Source: Coemansia sp. RSA 922 (lineage: Eukaryota; Kickxellomycota; Kickxellomycetes; Kickxellales; Kickxellaceae). Taken from it: DNA of 41,622 bases. The stretch covers positions 1 through 41,622 of the forward strand of contig JANBQS010000065.1 in the NCBI GenBank assembly GCA_027577415.1, given 5' to 3'. The notes below the pieces were generated by a model. It did not search any database and had not been told where the DNA came from. It saw only the letters and a program-made list of their open reading frames with translations. How positions within the stretch are numbered: position 1 is the stretch's first letter; the number at the start of each line of letters is the position of its first letter. Shown here piece by piece: positions 18,490 to 28,186 of the stretch. The position numbers were made by a program, and so were the translations under genes.

Positions 18490-18779
18490 ATAAAATAATA
18501 AAAGAGATTAAAGCGAATTGAACTGATTATTAAAAGAGATTAAAGCAGCACAATAATACAAAAAAAATAAAATATTAAAAAAGGGTTTTTCAAAAAAAGG
18601 GGAAAAAAAAATAGAGAAAAAGAGGGAGTGGATTGAAAACGCGTTTCCTATCATTTTCTTTTTTTTTTTCTTGTTTACGTTTTCTCTCTCGGCTCGGACA
18701 CTTGATGCGGCTCGACTCGACAGCGAGCCGTAGTGTATTTAATAATAGTGACAACTTGATTGATATAAAAGACTAGGTT
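18490..18779. other. Intergenic, AT-rich
   Basis: DSN1 upstream region and UBC12 3' flank. It contains a duplicated 'aaaagagattaaagc' motif (about 18499-18548) and an A-rich tract. No gene seen. Confidence 0.5.
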
Positions 18780-19334
18780 TCAGCAGCAACCTCTACTATG
18801 CGCAGCGCTGGCCAGCACGCACTCATACTTGACGCCCTTGACATTGCCGCCCTTCATCGACGCAGCCACGTTCTGCTTGAAGCCAGAAAGGTCATTAATC
18901 ATATTCTGAGCAGCATCAGTGTTCAGCGGGTCCTCTGGGTTGGGCGCCGTGAAAAGCATCTGCAATCCAAAGATGACCGACTGGATGTTGAGCACTGGGT
19001 TCCAGTCCTCACGCAGCACGTTGAGGCACACATGACCCTCAGTGTCAATATTGGGGTGGTAGATTTTCTGCACGCACAACACCTTGGGCGCAGTATGCGG
19101 GTAGTCGTCAGTGATTTCAAAGCTAAACCGGAACTGACCACCAACGTAAATGCCAATGGGAGGCCGGTACACTACGGTGAATTTGGTTTGGTCAGAGGGG
19201 TTGGCAAATTCAATATCGGTATTTGAATCGCGGGCCAACTCACTCAGGTCCTTTTGCAAGCGAATTAGGCAGGGCGAAAGTCCGGACTTGCTTCTCTGCA
19301 CTGCGGCTGTTTTCTGGGCCCAAATCTTTAGCAT
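18780..19334 (-). CDS. UBC12: NEDD8-conjugating enzyme Ubc12 (UBE2M-like E2)
   Basis: 184 residues, as expected for Ubc12 (183-188). The UBC fold signature is complete: PPxG (RPPIG), FxFxxxxDYPHTAPKV, HPN (IYHPNID), catalytic Cys103 in HVCLNVLREDW, and the Ubc12-specific FTAPNPEDPLN block. The Met-Leu-Lys-Ile N-terminus with a ~25-residue extension fits the acetylated docking peptide that binds the NEDD8 E1 and Dcn1. Known role: receives NEDD8/Rub1 from Uba3-Ula1 and passes it to cullins. The C-terminus is odd: instead of the common YFERCLK-like ending it reads ...AHSRGCC, a Cys-Cys end. ATG 19334 was chosen over the longer open frame (to 19436), whose extension is hydrophobic low-complexity leader. 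It is divergent from the Ki-67-like gene. Confidence 0.93.
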   Translation of the reverse strand: MLKIWAQKTAAVQRSKSGLSPCLIRLQKDLSELARDSNTDIEFANPSDQTKFTVVYRPPIGIYVGGQFRFSFEITDDYPHTAPKVLCVQKIYHPNIDTEGHVCLNVLREDWNPVLNIQSVIFGLQMLFTAPNPEDPLNTDAAQNMINDLSGFKQNVAASMKGGNVKGVKYECVLASAAHSRGCC

Positions 19335-19647
19335 CTTTTTTAAAAGGAATGAATAACTTTGAAAATGACAAATTAAAAAGGGTGAAAGTGCGTGTGAAAG
19401 GAAAAAAAAAAGAAGAGGGAAAAAACCCCCTACCACAAAAGTTGTACAAAAGCAAAGTGGTTGTCCGTGACTGCGGGCATAATCAAATCAGCAGTAATCC
19501 TCCCTCTTTGAATCAAAATGTTGTCAATAGAGGGAGGGGACAAGTGGCGGAGATGATTTTTTATTTGCACGCGCTTCCCTATCTTGTCTCTGTTCAACTA
19601 CATTTTTTTCTTTCTTTTTTTCCTTAAACTGAATCTGTATTTCAACA
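19335..19647. promoter_or_regulatory. Shared divergent promoter region of UBC12 and the Ki-67-like gene
   Basis: 313 bp between the two ATGs, with A-rich and T-rich tracts near each start. No clear TATA box. Confidence 0.35.
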
Positions 19648-22600
19648 ATGAGTGGCGGAAAATACGGACAACTCGTGGTTATCTCTCGCTCTGGCGCCGA
19701 TGGCAAGGCGTTTCCCATGCACACAACAAGGGTGCTGATAGGCAGGCAAGTACATAATAAAAAATATATAGTTTGGTGTGTCTACAAAGTTTGTAAATTT
19801 GCTTACTCAATCTGTCCCCCTTTTTTATATAGGAATGAGACGTGCGATATTCGAATGCAGCGAGCTCATGTGTCAAAGGAGCACTGTGTGATTCGTGTAG
19901 TTGACAATGAGGTACAGTATATATACATTTGCTGTTTACAATAAGAAAACAAGAAACAGAATACTAACTTGCCTTTTTATAAATGTAGGTTGTGCTAAAG
20001 AACCTCAGCGAAAACTGTACGTCAGTCAATACCCAAGTATTGGAGGCTGGTCACCAGCGGGTATTAAAGTCTGGTGACGTGATTACAATAGTAGGGCGGT
20101 CCCTGCGCTACGAAGAGAATAAGGGCGAGACTACTACTACGCCCCAGGGGCCTTCTAGGGCGCCTACTGCTCCACAGACAGTTGCCGTAACTAACGGCGG
20201 CGCTGGAGGAGGAGTAGGAGGGCGTCAACCCGTGGTGTTTGCGTCGGGTAGCAGGGCTGATGGGCAGCCGCAGAGACAGCCGCAGAGGCAGCTGCAGAGG
20301 AAGCTTAGCCGCACGCCGCGGAACCCCGAAACAGCGCGCAAGCTGAAGCTGTGGGACGCGCACTATTCGGGCAATAGGAATGCCGAGACTACTTCTGATG
20401 ACATCTTTGCCGAGTCCCCGCCCTCCGGCCTCCTCGACACTAGTCAACGACTGTTGGCTGAGTCCGACGACCCCTTTGCCGCCTCGAACACGCATGAGGA
20501 AGGAGCCTTTGAGCGTATGGCGCAGAGCGTCGGTCGTGGGTCAGAAGTGAGGCGTGATCCTGAGGTGGCTGCGGAAGTTAAACGGATCATGGGCCAGATT
20601 AACCAGATGGCTGGTCATAATAATAGTCCCTCGCGTTTGACGACGCCACTGCAGTCCGGCCGCAAGAGGCCGCGCTCGTCGACTGATGCGGTCGGTGGTG
20701 AGCGTAAGCGGTCTCGATCGCTTGAGCGAGAGCAGCAGCAGCTGGCATCAGCTTCTCAGCGCCAGCTGTATCCGCCTCTTATTCCACAAAAGTCTAGTGT
20801 GGGAGCGGCTTATGGCTCTGAAGACGAAACGTCGCGAGTCACTGTGGGAGTCAGTCCGCAGTCGACGTACAATCGGTCTCCTACGCTACAGCGCCAGCGC
20901 CAAGGAGAAGGAGGCTCGCAGTCCGTCGTGGTTCAAAGATCAAAGCCTATCCAGCGAGCCGGTTCTACCACTATTGCAAAGACGCCTGAGCTGCATAGGA
21001 CTACGGCTCGGTTTTTTTCGAGCCTGCCCCGACCCATCAACGGCTCGTCGTCAGTAGTTGGTCGTCGCGCGGCCAGCAACGGCAGTCCGACGCCATCAGC
21101 TCGTATGTCGTCGCCGTTGAAGCGCACGCTGTCTAGTAACAGCAACTGCGAGAGTGTTATTCGGCCGCCCATTATGCCTCTTCGGCCGGTTGCAGCTGAT
21201 GACGAGAGCGAGGAGGTGCCTACGGAGCCAGAGCCCGAGTCGGAATCTGATGCAGAGCCTATTTCTGTAGTGACGCCTGAGAATAGGGCTGCTGGAAGGC
21301 CGTTGCTTTTGGCGCAAGAGTCGATGGCTCGCAAGTCTGTGCGGTTCGGTCCGGCGCTGAGTCCCGAGGTGTTTGATGAGAGCGCGCCTCCGTCGACGCC
21401 CCTGAGGCGTGGTACTCCTATGCAGCTGCCGGCTCGTGCATCGAGTATTCTGCGCAGGACGTCGCCGACTCGGCCCCAGCCGGTATCGCCTTCGCTGTTG
21501 CGTAGTCTGTTGACTCCTCGCCCAACGCGTCGCCAGGCCATGCACCAGTATATTGCTAGTCTGTCGGCGCTCGCAGAGAGCCCCTTGGCTGTTGACCAGC
21601 CGCCACGGGCAGCAGCTGCGGTCGAGCCAGTCGAGGAAGCAAGTGTTGGAGTGCCCAAGGAAACACTGCCTGTTGTCGGTATTGAACCGGCGGCACCTGT
21701 TGAACCACTGGTCGACATTGAGCCGGTGACAACTCAAGAACCAGTGGTTGACATTGAATCAGCGACAGTGTTGGGTGCTAGTCCCGCAGACCGTCGTCAA
21801 CGCAGACGCCGTAGCGTCAGACTAGCCACCAACCACCAGCAACGCCGAGTGACCTTGGACAGCCCACTGCGAGTCCCATTGCAAAAGGACAGTCCGTCTT
21901 CTTCATCGCCTTCGTTGCTTATCGTGAAGCGAACGACCCAGAGCCACCCTTACCTGGACTCGCCTACCAAGCGCCCACCGACTATGTCGATAAGCGCTCA
22001 GCGTAGGGAGCGTCGTCGTACTGCGCCGATCATTGGCAGTAGTGATTTTAGCGCGTCGATGGCGCAAATGGCTGCTGCGCTGGGCGAGGATGTGCCCACA
22101 CTCTTTACAAAGAAAATGCCGGCTGCTGCTGTTGAAAAGGTCGTTGACGATCCTGTGGTGATCGCACCTGAGGACGATGCCACTGCGGTGGAGGAGCCAG
22201 AAGTCGCGCCGCTTGGACTAGCCGACGCTATGCAGCAGGAGCAGCAGGCCGAGGACGATAGTGAGGCCAACACCGTGGTCGAAGAAACTTCCGTATCGCC
22301 GGCATCGAACGTTGTATTGCTCGAGCAGGCTGAAAGGCAGGCCCGGATTCAGGGCACTTCGCCCGAGTCTAGCTTTGTAGTTGGGGACAGCCTCTCGCTG
22401 GGAGTATCGACCAAACTGGCGGGACTCTCTGTGACTACTCCGCCGCCAACGCCCATTGCGCTCAGCAGCTCTGCGAGTCGAAAGCACCGTCGCCAGACTA
22501 TCGCCGATTTCGCACCCATTGCCGAGGTGGAGGAGCTGAGCAGTGTTGATGAGATTTTGGCCCACAGACAGCGGCTCAAGCGGATACAGGACCGCAAGCG

Positions 22601-23612
22601 CCGTCGCCAGACTGTAGCTGACCTTAATAAACGTCGCTCGTCGTGGCGCGGCTGGATGCCCACTGCCAATCCGCTTGTCGACTCGCCGCCCTCATCACCT
22701 GAGGCTCATCACGTGGCTGATTGGTCAAAGCCTACTGACAACGCTTCTTTTCTTGTGTCTCCTCCTCCTCCTCCAGCTTTGAATACTCTTATGTATCCGC
22801 CTACTGCTTGGAACACTGAAGAAGAGGGAGAGTCGCCTACTAAGCGTCGCCGTCGTATGCGTGGAATTACTGAAATTGTCGGTGCAGTCTTGGGTATTAA
22901 CACAAAGCCTGCTAGTATTGAATTGGCTAACGACCCGAAACATGGAACCCGCGAGGTAGCACCAGTTACCGAGACCAAGGACTTTGCTTACCCGCCGAGG
23001 CCCGTACCTATTGATGCGGATTGGGAGAAGATTGACATGGATAATGGCGACTTTGATAATGGCGAGGAGCGATTGGCCAAAGAGGAAATAACAACTGCGG
23101 AGGAACCAGTCGCTGAGGCCTCACAGCAAGTCGAGTTGTATGCTGTTAGTGGTCCTGCTTCGGATGTTGATAGCGCCAGCTTGTTTAGCGCGCATCTCCC
23201 CACCGAACAAGAACACGAACAAGCACCGGCTGCTGTCGAAGAGCCAGTCGTTAGCACTGTGCTTTCGCCGCCGACTACGCGTGGCAGAGCTAGCCGTGGT
23301 CAACGTCAGACATCAGAGTCTGCATCACCACCACCACCCAGCACTACGGCTGCTACCAGGCGTACTACTATCCGACCGCCTCCACCTCCTTCTACTCGTC
23401 GCCGTGCCCCAACAACCCCTACTACTACTACTGCTGTGCCAACGACTATGACGAGGAAGCGCAGGGCCGAGGACCCTGCCCCAACAACACCGGCACCCAT
23501 CAAACGTGGGCGTGGTCGACCACCAACCAATGGTATTCGGAAGACACCCGAGCCTAGTGTCATGTCACCACCTGCTACCAGGGCTTCAAAGAAAAAGTCC
23601 CATGCATCATAA
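19648..23612 (+). CDS. Ki-67-like FHA protein with PP1-binding module and AT-hook
   Basis: Three exons, 19648-19745, 19833-19911 and 19989-23612, give 1266 residues. Intron 1 (87 nt) is GC-AG: AG|GCAAGT...TATAG|GAATGAG; the nearby GT donor gives an immediate stop. Intron 2 (77 nt) is GT-AG. Residues ~7-105 form an FHA domain (IGRNETCDIR, VSKEHC, LKSGDVITIVGRSLRYEE) with a closer match in wording to the FHA of vertebrate Ki-67 (GDVITI.DRSFRYE) than to generic FHA proteins. At ~508-533, SVRFGPALSPEVFDE plus a PPSTPLRRG block matches the RVxF-x-FD PP1-binding module shared by Ki-67 and RepoMan. Two RRQT(I/V)AD repeats lie near 890 and 928, and RGRGRPP near 1232 is an AT-hook. The rest is disordered, SP/TP-rich and basic at the C-terminus. 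Human Ki-67's long repeats are absent. Inferred role: mitotic chromosome-associated PP1 scaffold. Confidence 0.8.
19746..19832 (+). other. GC-AG intron inside the FHA domain
   Basis: Donor AG|GCAAGT is the textbook consensus of the rare GC-AG class, with the acceptor after a pyrimidine run (cccccttttttatatag). Only this junction keeps the IGR-NET FHA block in frame. Confidence 0.8.
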
Positions 23613-24155
23613 CACTATCATTTTTTTTTATAGTAGGTCGATCCGGATTAATTCCCCCCTACAATACCATCTATTAAAATACCTTTTCTTTTTTATCTTG
23701 GCACATACACCCCCCGAAATTGCATGACTAAAATATACAAGGCGGACTTGGATTGGGGAAAAAGGGGGGATGCATGTTTAAATTGCAAAAAATATGTCGA
23801 TCATCAATGGTGTCCGGAATAGCGAGGAGCATATAGTATTCCCTTTTTGTTACAAAGAGAGTCTCGCCCCCTTATCCCCCTTTTTCTTATTATGTGTAAT
23901 ACACTCATCCACTCACTCTCGCTATGTCGCTCCATCTTACTCTTCGATTTTTGCTATATTCGGAAAGAGCTGCCAAAAGATAATCCGGTATTTTTTCTTC
24001 TTTTTCACTAGTTGCCTGTTTTTTTTTTCTTTCTTATCCATTCTCCCCCCACTTTTTTTTTTTTTTTAAAAAAACAAGGACCTCTTCATTTTCTTTTATT
24101 CTTTCTCTTTTCTTTTATTTAATTTTTTTTATTTCTTTCTCCGCATCACGATATA
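23613..24155. other. Intergenic, T/C-rich
   Basis: Ki-67-like 3' flank and upstream region of the LOR-like gene. A long pyrimidine-rich stretch (about 23985-24145) precedes the ATG at 24156, a common fungal core-promoter feature. No RNA or protein gene recognised. Confidence 0.45.
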
Positions 24156-24659
24156 ATGTCTGCTTCGTTTACATACGTTAAAGAGTCTTTTATTTTTAAC
24201 AAAAAGACACTAGTCTATCATGGATTACTAGAAAGTAGTTCACAAGCCGCAGACCTAGAGCCAGTTTGGTCAATGCATTTGGGAGATAACATTGCGTCGT
24301 TAAACACTGGTCGTAACGGAGCCGTTATAATGACCGCAACAATAGACCGCGTACGGAAGGACCAAGCACAATTTACTTATCAGGGCAAGATGACTAATGG
24401 CGGATTTGATGCAGCAAAATCAACATGGGCGTTTTACGATTTTGACGGCAAGCGATATGACTGGATGGCTGGTATAATGCAAAACTGTTGGAAATTAGAA
24501 GATTCTGAAGGACACGTTGTTGCTCAGTATATCGGTATGTCTCGCGATTATAAAGTTAAAGCTACTCTTTCTTTTCAGACTAAAGTCAGCGAATCTCTTA
24601 TTTCTCTTGTTCTTTTGACTACTAAACTTATCAATTATGATGAAGCTTCAAAGCGTTAG
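24156..24659 (+). CDS. Small protein, possibly tubby/LURP-one-related (LOR-like) fold
   Basis: 167 residues, no intron, no signal peptide. The centre reads as alternating beta strands: FYDFDGKRYDWMAG, then WKLEDSEGHVVAQY, then YKVKATLSFQTKVSESLISLVLLTTKLI. The sequence (basic/aromatic strand ending in W, 'W.L.D..G.VVA', then a final helix of the form 'S..LI.L.LLTT.L') is what LOR/tubby C-terminal-like small fungal proteins (e.g. DUF6593-type) look like. Members of this fold are thought to bind phospholipid or membranes, but few are studied. The assignment is inference from pattern only, and the N-terminal 60 residues are not covered. It converges on SPP2, with 17 bp between the stops. Confidence 0.5.
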   Translation: MSASFTYVKESFIFNKKTLVYHGLLESSSQAADLEPVWSMHLGDNIASLNTGRNGAVIMTATIDRVRKDQAQFTYQGKMTNGGFDAAKSTWAFYDFDGKRYDWMAGIMQNCWKLEDSEGHVVAQYIGMSRDYKVKATLSFQTKVSESLISLVLLTTKLINYDEASKR

Positions 24660-24676
24660 AATATATATTAACTTAT

Positions 24677-25177
24677 TCATTTCTTACTCTCCAGTGCCTT
24701 GGCTCCTAATCCTAGTAAGCTAGGTCGTGAGTTATTACTAACAATTGTTGTGTTATCGCTTTCTTCTTTCCATCCCATCCCACGCAACATAGCCGCTCCA
24801 AATGACTCTATAGGTACTCGCTCATATGTCTCCTCATCCACATCACTGTCATCCTCCACAGCCGGTGGCGCTTGGTCAATACGACTAGTCGGTTTACCGT
24901 GAGCTTTACTAGGTGCCATTACCTGTAACCCAAACTTTTCAGTCACTGTTGTCTGTGGCTCCCTTTTCTTCATCCAATCGGCGTTACGCTTTACTGGTAT
25001 AACTAGCTCTTTTTTGGTCTCGCCATTACCGAGAATAACCTCACTCTGTGCGTCTACTATAGCTATAGTTTTATTATCGGTTGATTCGGAATTAGGGTCG
25101 TCAAACCCGCGTACTGGCTTTTTCACTCCTTTAAAGTTTGCGCTACTACCAAGTTGTGCCTTTCCCGTTTTTCGCAT
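24677..25177 (-). CDS. SPP2: Pre-mRNA splicing factor Spp2 (GPKOW/MOS2-type G-patch)
   Basis: 166 residues, near the 185 of yeast Spp2. The C-terminal block at 119-160 is diagnostic: YERVPIESFGAAMLRGMGWK followed by RPSLLGLGAKA, the G-patch of the Spp2/GPKOW family in which the glycine-rich helix binds the DEAH helicase Prp2. Upstream are a basic N-terminus (MRKTGKAQ...) and a DWMKKREP segment, also seen in family members. Known role: recruits and activates Prp2 for spliceosome remodelling before the first catalytic step. The frame is open to 25195, but the first ATG is 25177. The KOW domains of animal GPKOW are absent, as in fungi. The last G-patch residues match the family rather than other G-patch proteins. 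Confidence 0.85.
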   Translation of the reverse strand: MRKTGKAQLGSSANFKGVKKPVRGFDDPNSESTDNKTIAIVDAQSEVILGNGETKKELVIPVKRNADWMKKREPQTTVTEKFGLQVMAPSKAHGKPTSRIDQAPPAVEDDSDVDEETYERVPIESFGAAMLRGMGWKEESDNTTIVSNNSRPSLLGLGAKALESKK

Positions 25178-25470
25178 AATGAAATAATGATACAAGGTAG
25201 TATAAAAAAAAGAGAGAGAGAGAAAGAGAAAGATTGTTTTTCTTTTTCACCTCCCCCTCAGCCATGACTGGTGATATGGTCATTGATAAAAGATCGTGAA
25301 ACTTATGGATAATATTATTATTGATTGACCAATACACTTCCCTTCATGCCTAAAGGTTGTTTATAGATACATACAGTGCTTTATTGCTTGATACTCTGTT
25401 TAATGAGAAAGTAATAAATAAAAAAAGATATCTTTGTAACCAATAGATGTTCAAGACAAAAAGTAAAAAG
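25178..25470. other. Intergenic between SPP2 and tRNA-Arg
   Basis: AT-rich, with a GA microsatellite-like run ('aaagagagagagagaaagag', about 25208-25227) in the SPP2 leader. No gene seen. Confidence 0.4.
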
Positions 25471-25541
25471 AACCTCCGCCGGGGGTCGAACCCGGGACTC
25501 CGCTTTAGGAGAGCAGTGTTTTTCCACTAGACTACGAAGGC
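25471..25541 (-). tRNA. tRNA-Arg (anticodon CCU)
   Basis: Read on the minus strand. Acceptor GCCTTCG pairs with CGGAGGT (two G-U pairs), with T as discriminator. Anticodon stem CTGCT/AGCGG encloses loop CTCCTAA, so the anticodon is CCT, decoding AGG. T stem CCGGG/CCCGG encloses TTCGACC. The D arm (GTC TAGTGGAAA AAC) has one mismatch in its 3-bp stem. A run of T on the transcribed strand after the 3' end (CTTTTTACTTTTT) is a Pol III terminator. No intron; CCA is not encoded. Confidence 0.88.
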
Positions 25542-26365
25542 AATGCACAAAAGGCCAGTTTTTGAGCTAGGTGAAAGAATTTTCACAACGGGTAAATCAA
25601 AAGTGACAATTTATACATTAGCATATTCTATGTCACTATGCCCTATTTTTGCAAGAAAATAAACTGTATTATCCCTAGATGGCATTGAGCACTCTGGTGA
25701 GGTCATGTTTATCCTGTGAATATCAATGCTCATGCTACGCATCACTCAGGACTTTACTTACCCTTTTTTACGCAAACCAAGGCCGTCCAATCTTTCCTTA
25801 CTCGCGGGCTACAGGTGTCAGACTTCTAATGTATATTCTACAAGCTCGCAGAATACACTGACGGGGAACCGACTTTATTCCGGTAATAACACTTTCATTG
25901 GTTTCTCTATCATCTTTTCCATGTCGAGCTTTTTTTTGGAAAAAAATGTCAGTCCAATTTTTAATTGCGAAAACGCAATATTACAAGATGTGCTATGAGA
26001 AAGTGTGGCACACAATGTAAAGCAGATGATGTATGTTCCATGACGCGCGTGTTCTTTTTTGCTATATAAGGATTGGTTTTTAAGCGTGGTGAGAAAAAAA
26101 TAGCTCCCTGCAAGCCATGATTTGACATTGTCATTTTTTACCCTTTCTTTCTCTCGCTCAGAGTACGCTTGGGAACTAGTGACATCCAAAAACCCCTCAA
26201 GATATTTTCCGGTCTAGAATTAGCTCATATTGGGTGCTCTTGGTGCGGTAGTCGGCATCTCCCCAATTTAAATACCTCAAACATATCTGACCGTTCATCT
26301 TCTCTCAAAACATTCCATATCAAGTCGCCAATACTTTATCCCATCTCTTCATTCATCGTCTTATA
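25542..26365. other. Intergenic, upstream region of the multicopper oxidase
   Basis: 824 bp. A TATATAAG at about 26063-26070 is a TATA candidate about 300 bp before the ATG, implying a long leader, or else it belongs to an unseen transcript. Short ORFs here (25679-25998) lack family features. Nothing else recognised. Confidence 0.4.
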
Positions 26366-28000
26366 ATGTATTGGGCACTGCTGGATTTTACTCTAGTAGC
26401 CGCTGCCACTTTGCTTCTTGGCCAAGCGGCACGTGTAGTCCACGACTGGGACATTGGATATTTGACTCTTAACCGCGACGGATACACAACTCGTCGCGCA
26501 ATAGGCGTCAACGGTCAATTGCCATTCCCGCCCGTATACGTCACGAAGGGCGACGTACTAGTTATCAACGTACACAATTCGCTAGATGTTCCGACATCGA
26601 TTCACGCTCACGGGATATTCCACAAGGGTGCCAGCTACATGGACGGCGCTGGTCTAATCACGCAATGCGGCATACCGCCAGGCGAGAACTTCACGTACGA
26701 GATTAACGCGGACCGGGCAGGCACGTTTTGGATTCACGGCCACTACAATCACCAGAACGTCGACGGTCTGCGCACGCCACTAGTCATTTACGATACAGAG
26801 CCAGCAGTCCTGGACTACGATGAGGATATGCTTATTTCGCTGGAGGAGTGGTATGACAACGAGTTTATTCCTCGTATGAAGGAGATACTCAACTCGCTTG
26901 TTTCCTTCCCACCGCCGCCATCCTTTCCCTATGGTCTGATTAACGGAATCAACGGCAACGAAACTACGCCGATTACTTTTGTGCCAGGAAAAAAGTACCG
27001 TTTGCGCGTGGTCAACATGTCAGCTACTGAGTGGTTCAAGTTCAGTCTTCCTGGTCATAAGCTCCAGATTATTGAGGCAGACGGCATAGACTCAGTGCCA
27101 CACACAGTCGACGGTTTGGATTTGGGTCCAGGGCAGCGTTACTCGGCGGTAGTCACAGCACGGGACACTGACATGTACAATTACCAGTATAATGCCACGC
27201 TGTATGCAAATTTTGTGCCTTATATTCCCGGTATGAATCCCCGTTACTACAAAGGCCTTATCGAGTACAAGGCAGGTGCACCCGTAAAGACCGTTGCACA
27301 GAGCGACAGCAGCCAATTTGTATGGTCCGACGACATAGTGCTCAAGGCATTGGACAGTCAGCCGGTGCTGTCGGCGGACAAGACATTCGACTGGACGATT
27401 AGTAGCAAAAAATATTCCAACAACATAACGTTGTCTATTCTCGACGAGATTTCGTTCCAGCCGCCACTTGTTCCCCCGCTCTTCTCGGCATTTACTATGG
27501 GAGATCTCGCACTAAACAGTACTGTATACGGTCCGCAGACACGCGCACACGTATTACGGCTAGACGAAGTAGTTGAAATCATTGTACGCAACCCGAGCAC
27601 TCTTGATCATATCATGCACCTACATGGTCATGCATTCCAGGTTATCGAGTACGGGCCCACGGGAGTTCCAGCCGATTCTAAAGCTTCGCCTATTACAGTA
27701 AGAACATTTTCGGATTGGCCGATGCGTCGCGATACAGTTGTTGTTCCGCCATTCCAATATGTCAAGATTCGTTTCCGTGCTGACAACCCCGGCGTGTGGA
27801 TGTTCCACTGCCATATGGATGTCCATTTTGCAATGGGCATGGCCGTCTTGTTTGTGGAGGCACCCGATGTCTTGCAAAGGGAGCAGACTATTCCACAGGC
27901 GCTTATTGATATGTGTCAGAGACAGGGGATCGCTACATCGGGGAATGGCGCCGGAAACTCGGGATTCAACCTTACTGGATTGCCTCCGATTCCTAGCTAA
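26366..28000 (+). CDS. Secreted multicopper oxidase, Fet3/ascorbate-oxidase-like
   Basis: 544 residues, intronless, starting with a signal peptide (residues 1-21, ending LLGQAARV). Three cupredoxin domains carry all four copper signatures: HAHG (80-83), HGH (124-126), H415xxHxH (418, 420), and HCHMDVH (481-487). T1 ligands are His415, Cys482 and His487; the axial position is Met492. Fungal laccases and Fet3 usually have Leu/Phe there, and Met lowers potential, as in ascorbate oxidase. DGxxLITQC (~96-101) and DGLR are Fet3/ascorbate-oxidase family blocks. There is no C-terminal membrane anchor, so it is unlike Fet3 proper, which is anchored and partners Ftr1; it is probably secreted or periplasmic. 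No permease gene is nearby. Likely activity: ferroxidase or broad phenol/ascorbate oxidation. Acidic Fe(II) ligands cannot be judged without alignment. Several N-glycosylation sequons. Confidence 0.85.
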   Translation: MYWALLDFTLVAAATLLLGQAARVVHDWDIGYLTLNRDGYTTRRAIGVNGQLPFPPVYVTKGDVLVINVHNSLDVPTSIHAHGIFHKGASYMDGAGLITQCGIPPGENFTYEINADRAGTFWIHGHYNHQNVDGLRTPLVIYDTEPAVLDYDEDMLISLEEWYDNEFIPRMKEILNSLVSFPPPPSFPYGLINGINGNETTPITFVPGKKYRLRVVNMSATEWFKFSLPGHKLQIIEADGIDSVPHTVDGLDLGPGQRYSAVVTARDTDMYNYQYNATLYANFVPYIPGMNPRYYKGLIEYKAGAPVKTVAQSDSSQFVWSDDIVLKALDSQPVLSADKTFDWTISSKKYSNNITLSILDEISFQPPLVPPLFSAFTMGDLALNSTVYGPQTRAHVLRLDEVVEIIVRNPSTLDHIMHLHGHAFQVIEYGPTGVPADSKASPITVRTFSDWPMRRDTVVVPPFQYVKIRFRADNPGVWMFHCHMDVHFAMGMAVLFVEAPDVLQREQTIPQALIDMCQRQGIATSGNGAGNSGFNLTGLPPIPS

Positions 28001-28186
28001 AAAGTCTTTTCTTTTATCGGGAGCATTGGCCAACCAATAAACAATAAGTAAATATTAGAAGAAGCATTATTTGTCGTGCATTACATGTATTTTGAGACAT
28101 GCACAGCTGTAGCCCAAGTGAGCAGCGGCATTCGATATTTGTAATCTATTTATTATACACTCTTATATTTAGTCATTAACAGGTGT

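Noticed and set aside
19750..19751. GT donor six bases after the chosen GC donor in the Ki-67-like gene
   Set aside because: Joining from it to the only good acceptor gives an immediate stop and destroys the FHA block.
20933..21737. Antisense ORFs of 213-261 codons inside the Ki-67-like gene
   Set aside because: Low-complexity Ser/Gly/Arg mirror frames of a disordered coding region.
25679..25998. Overlapping small ORFs upstream of the multicopper oxidase
   Set aside because: No start context, conserved motif or composition difference; likely chance.
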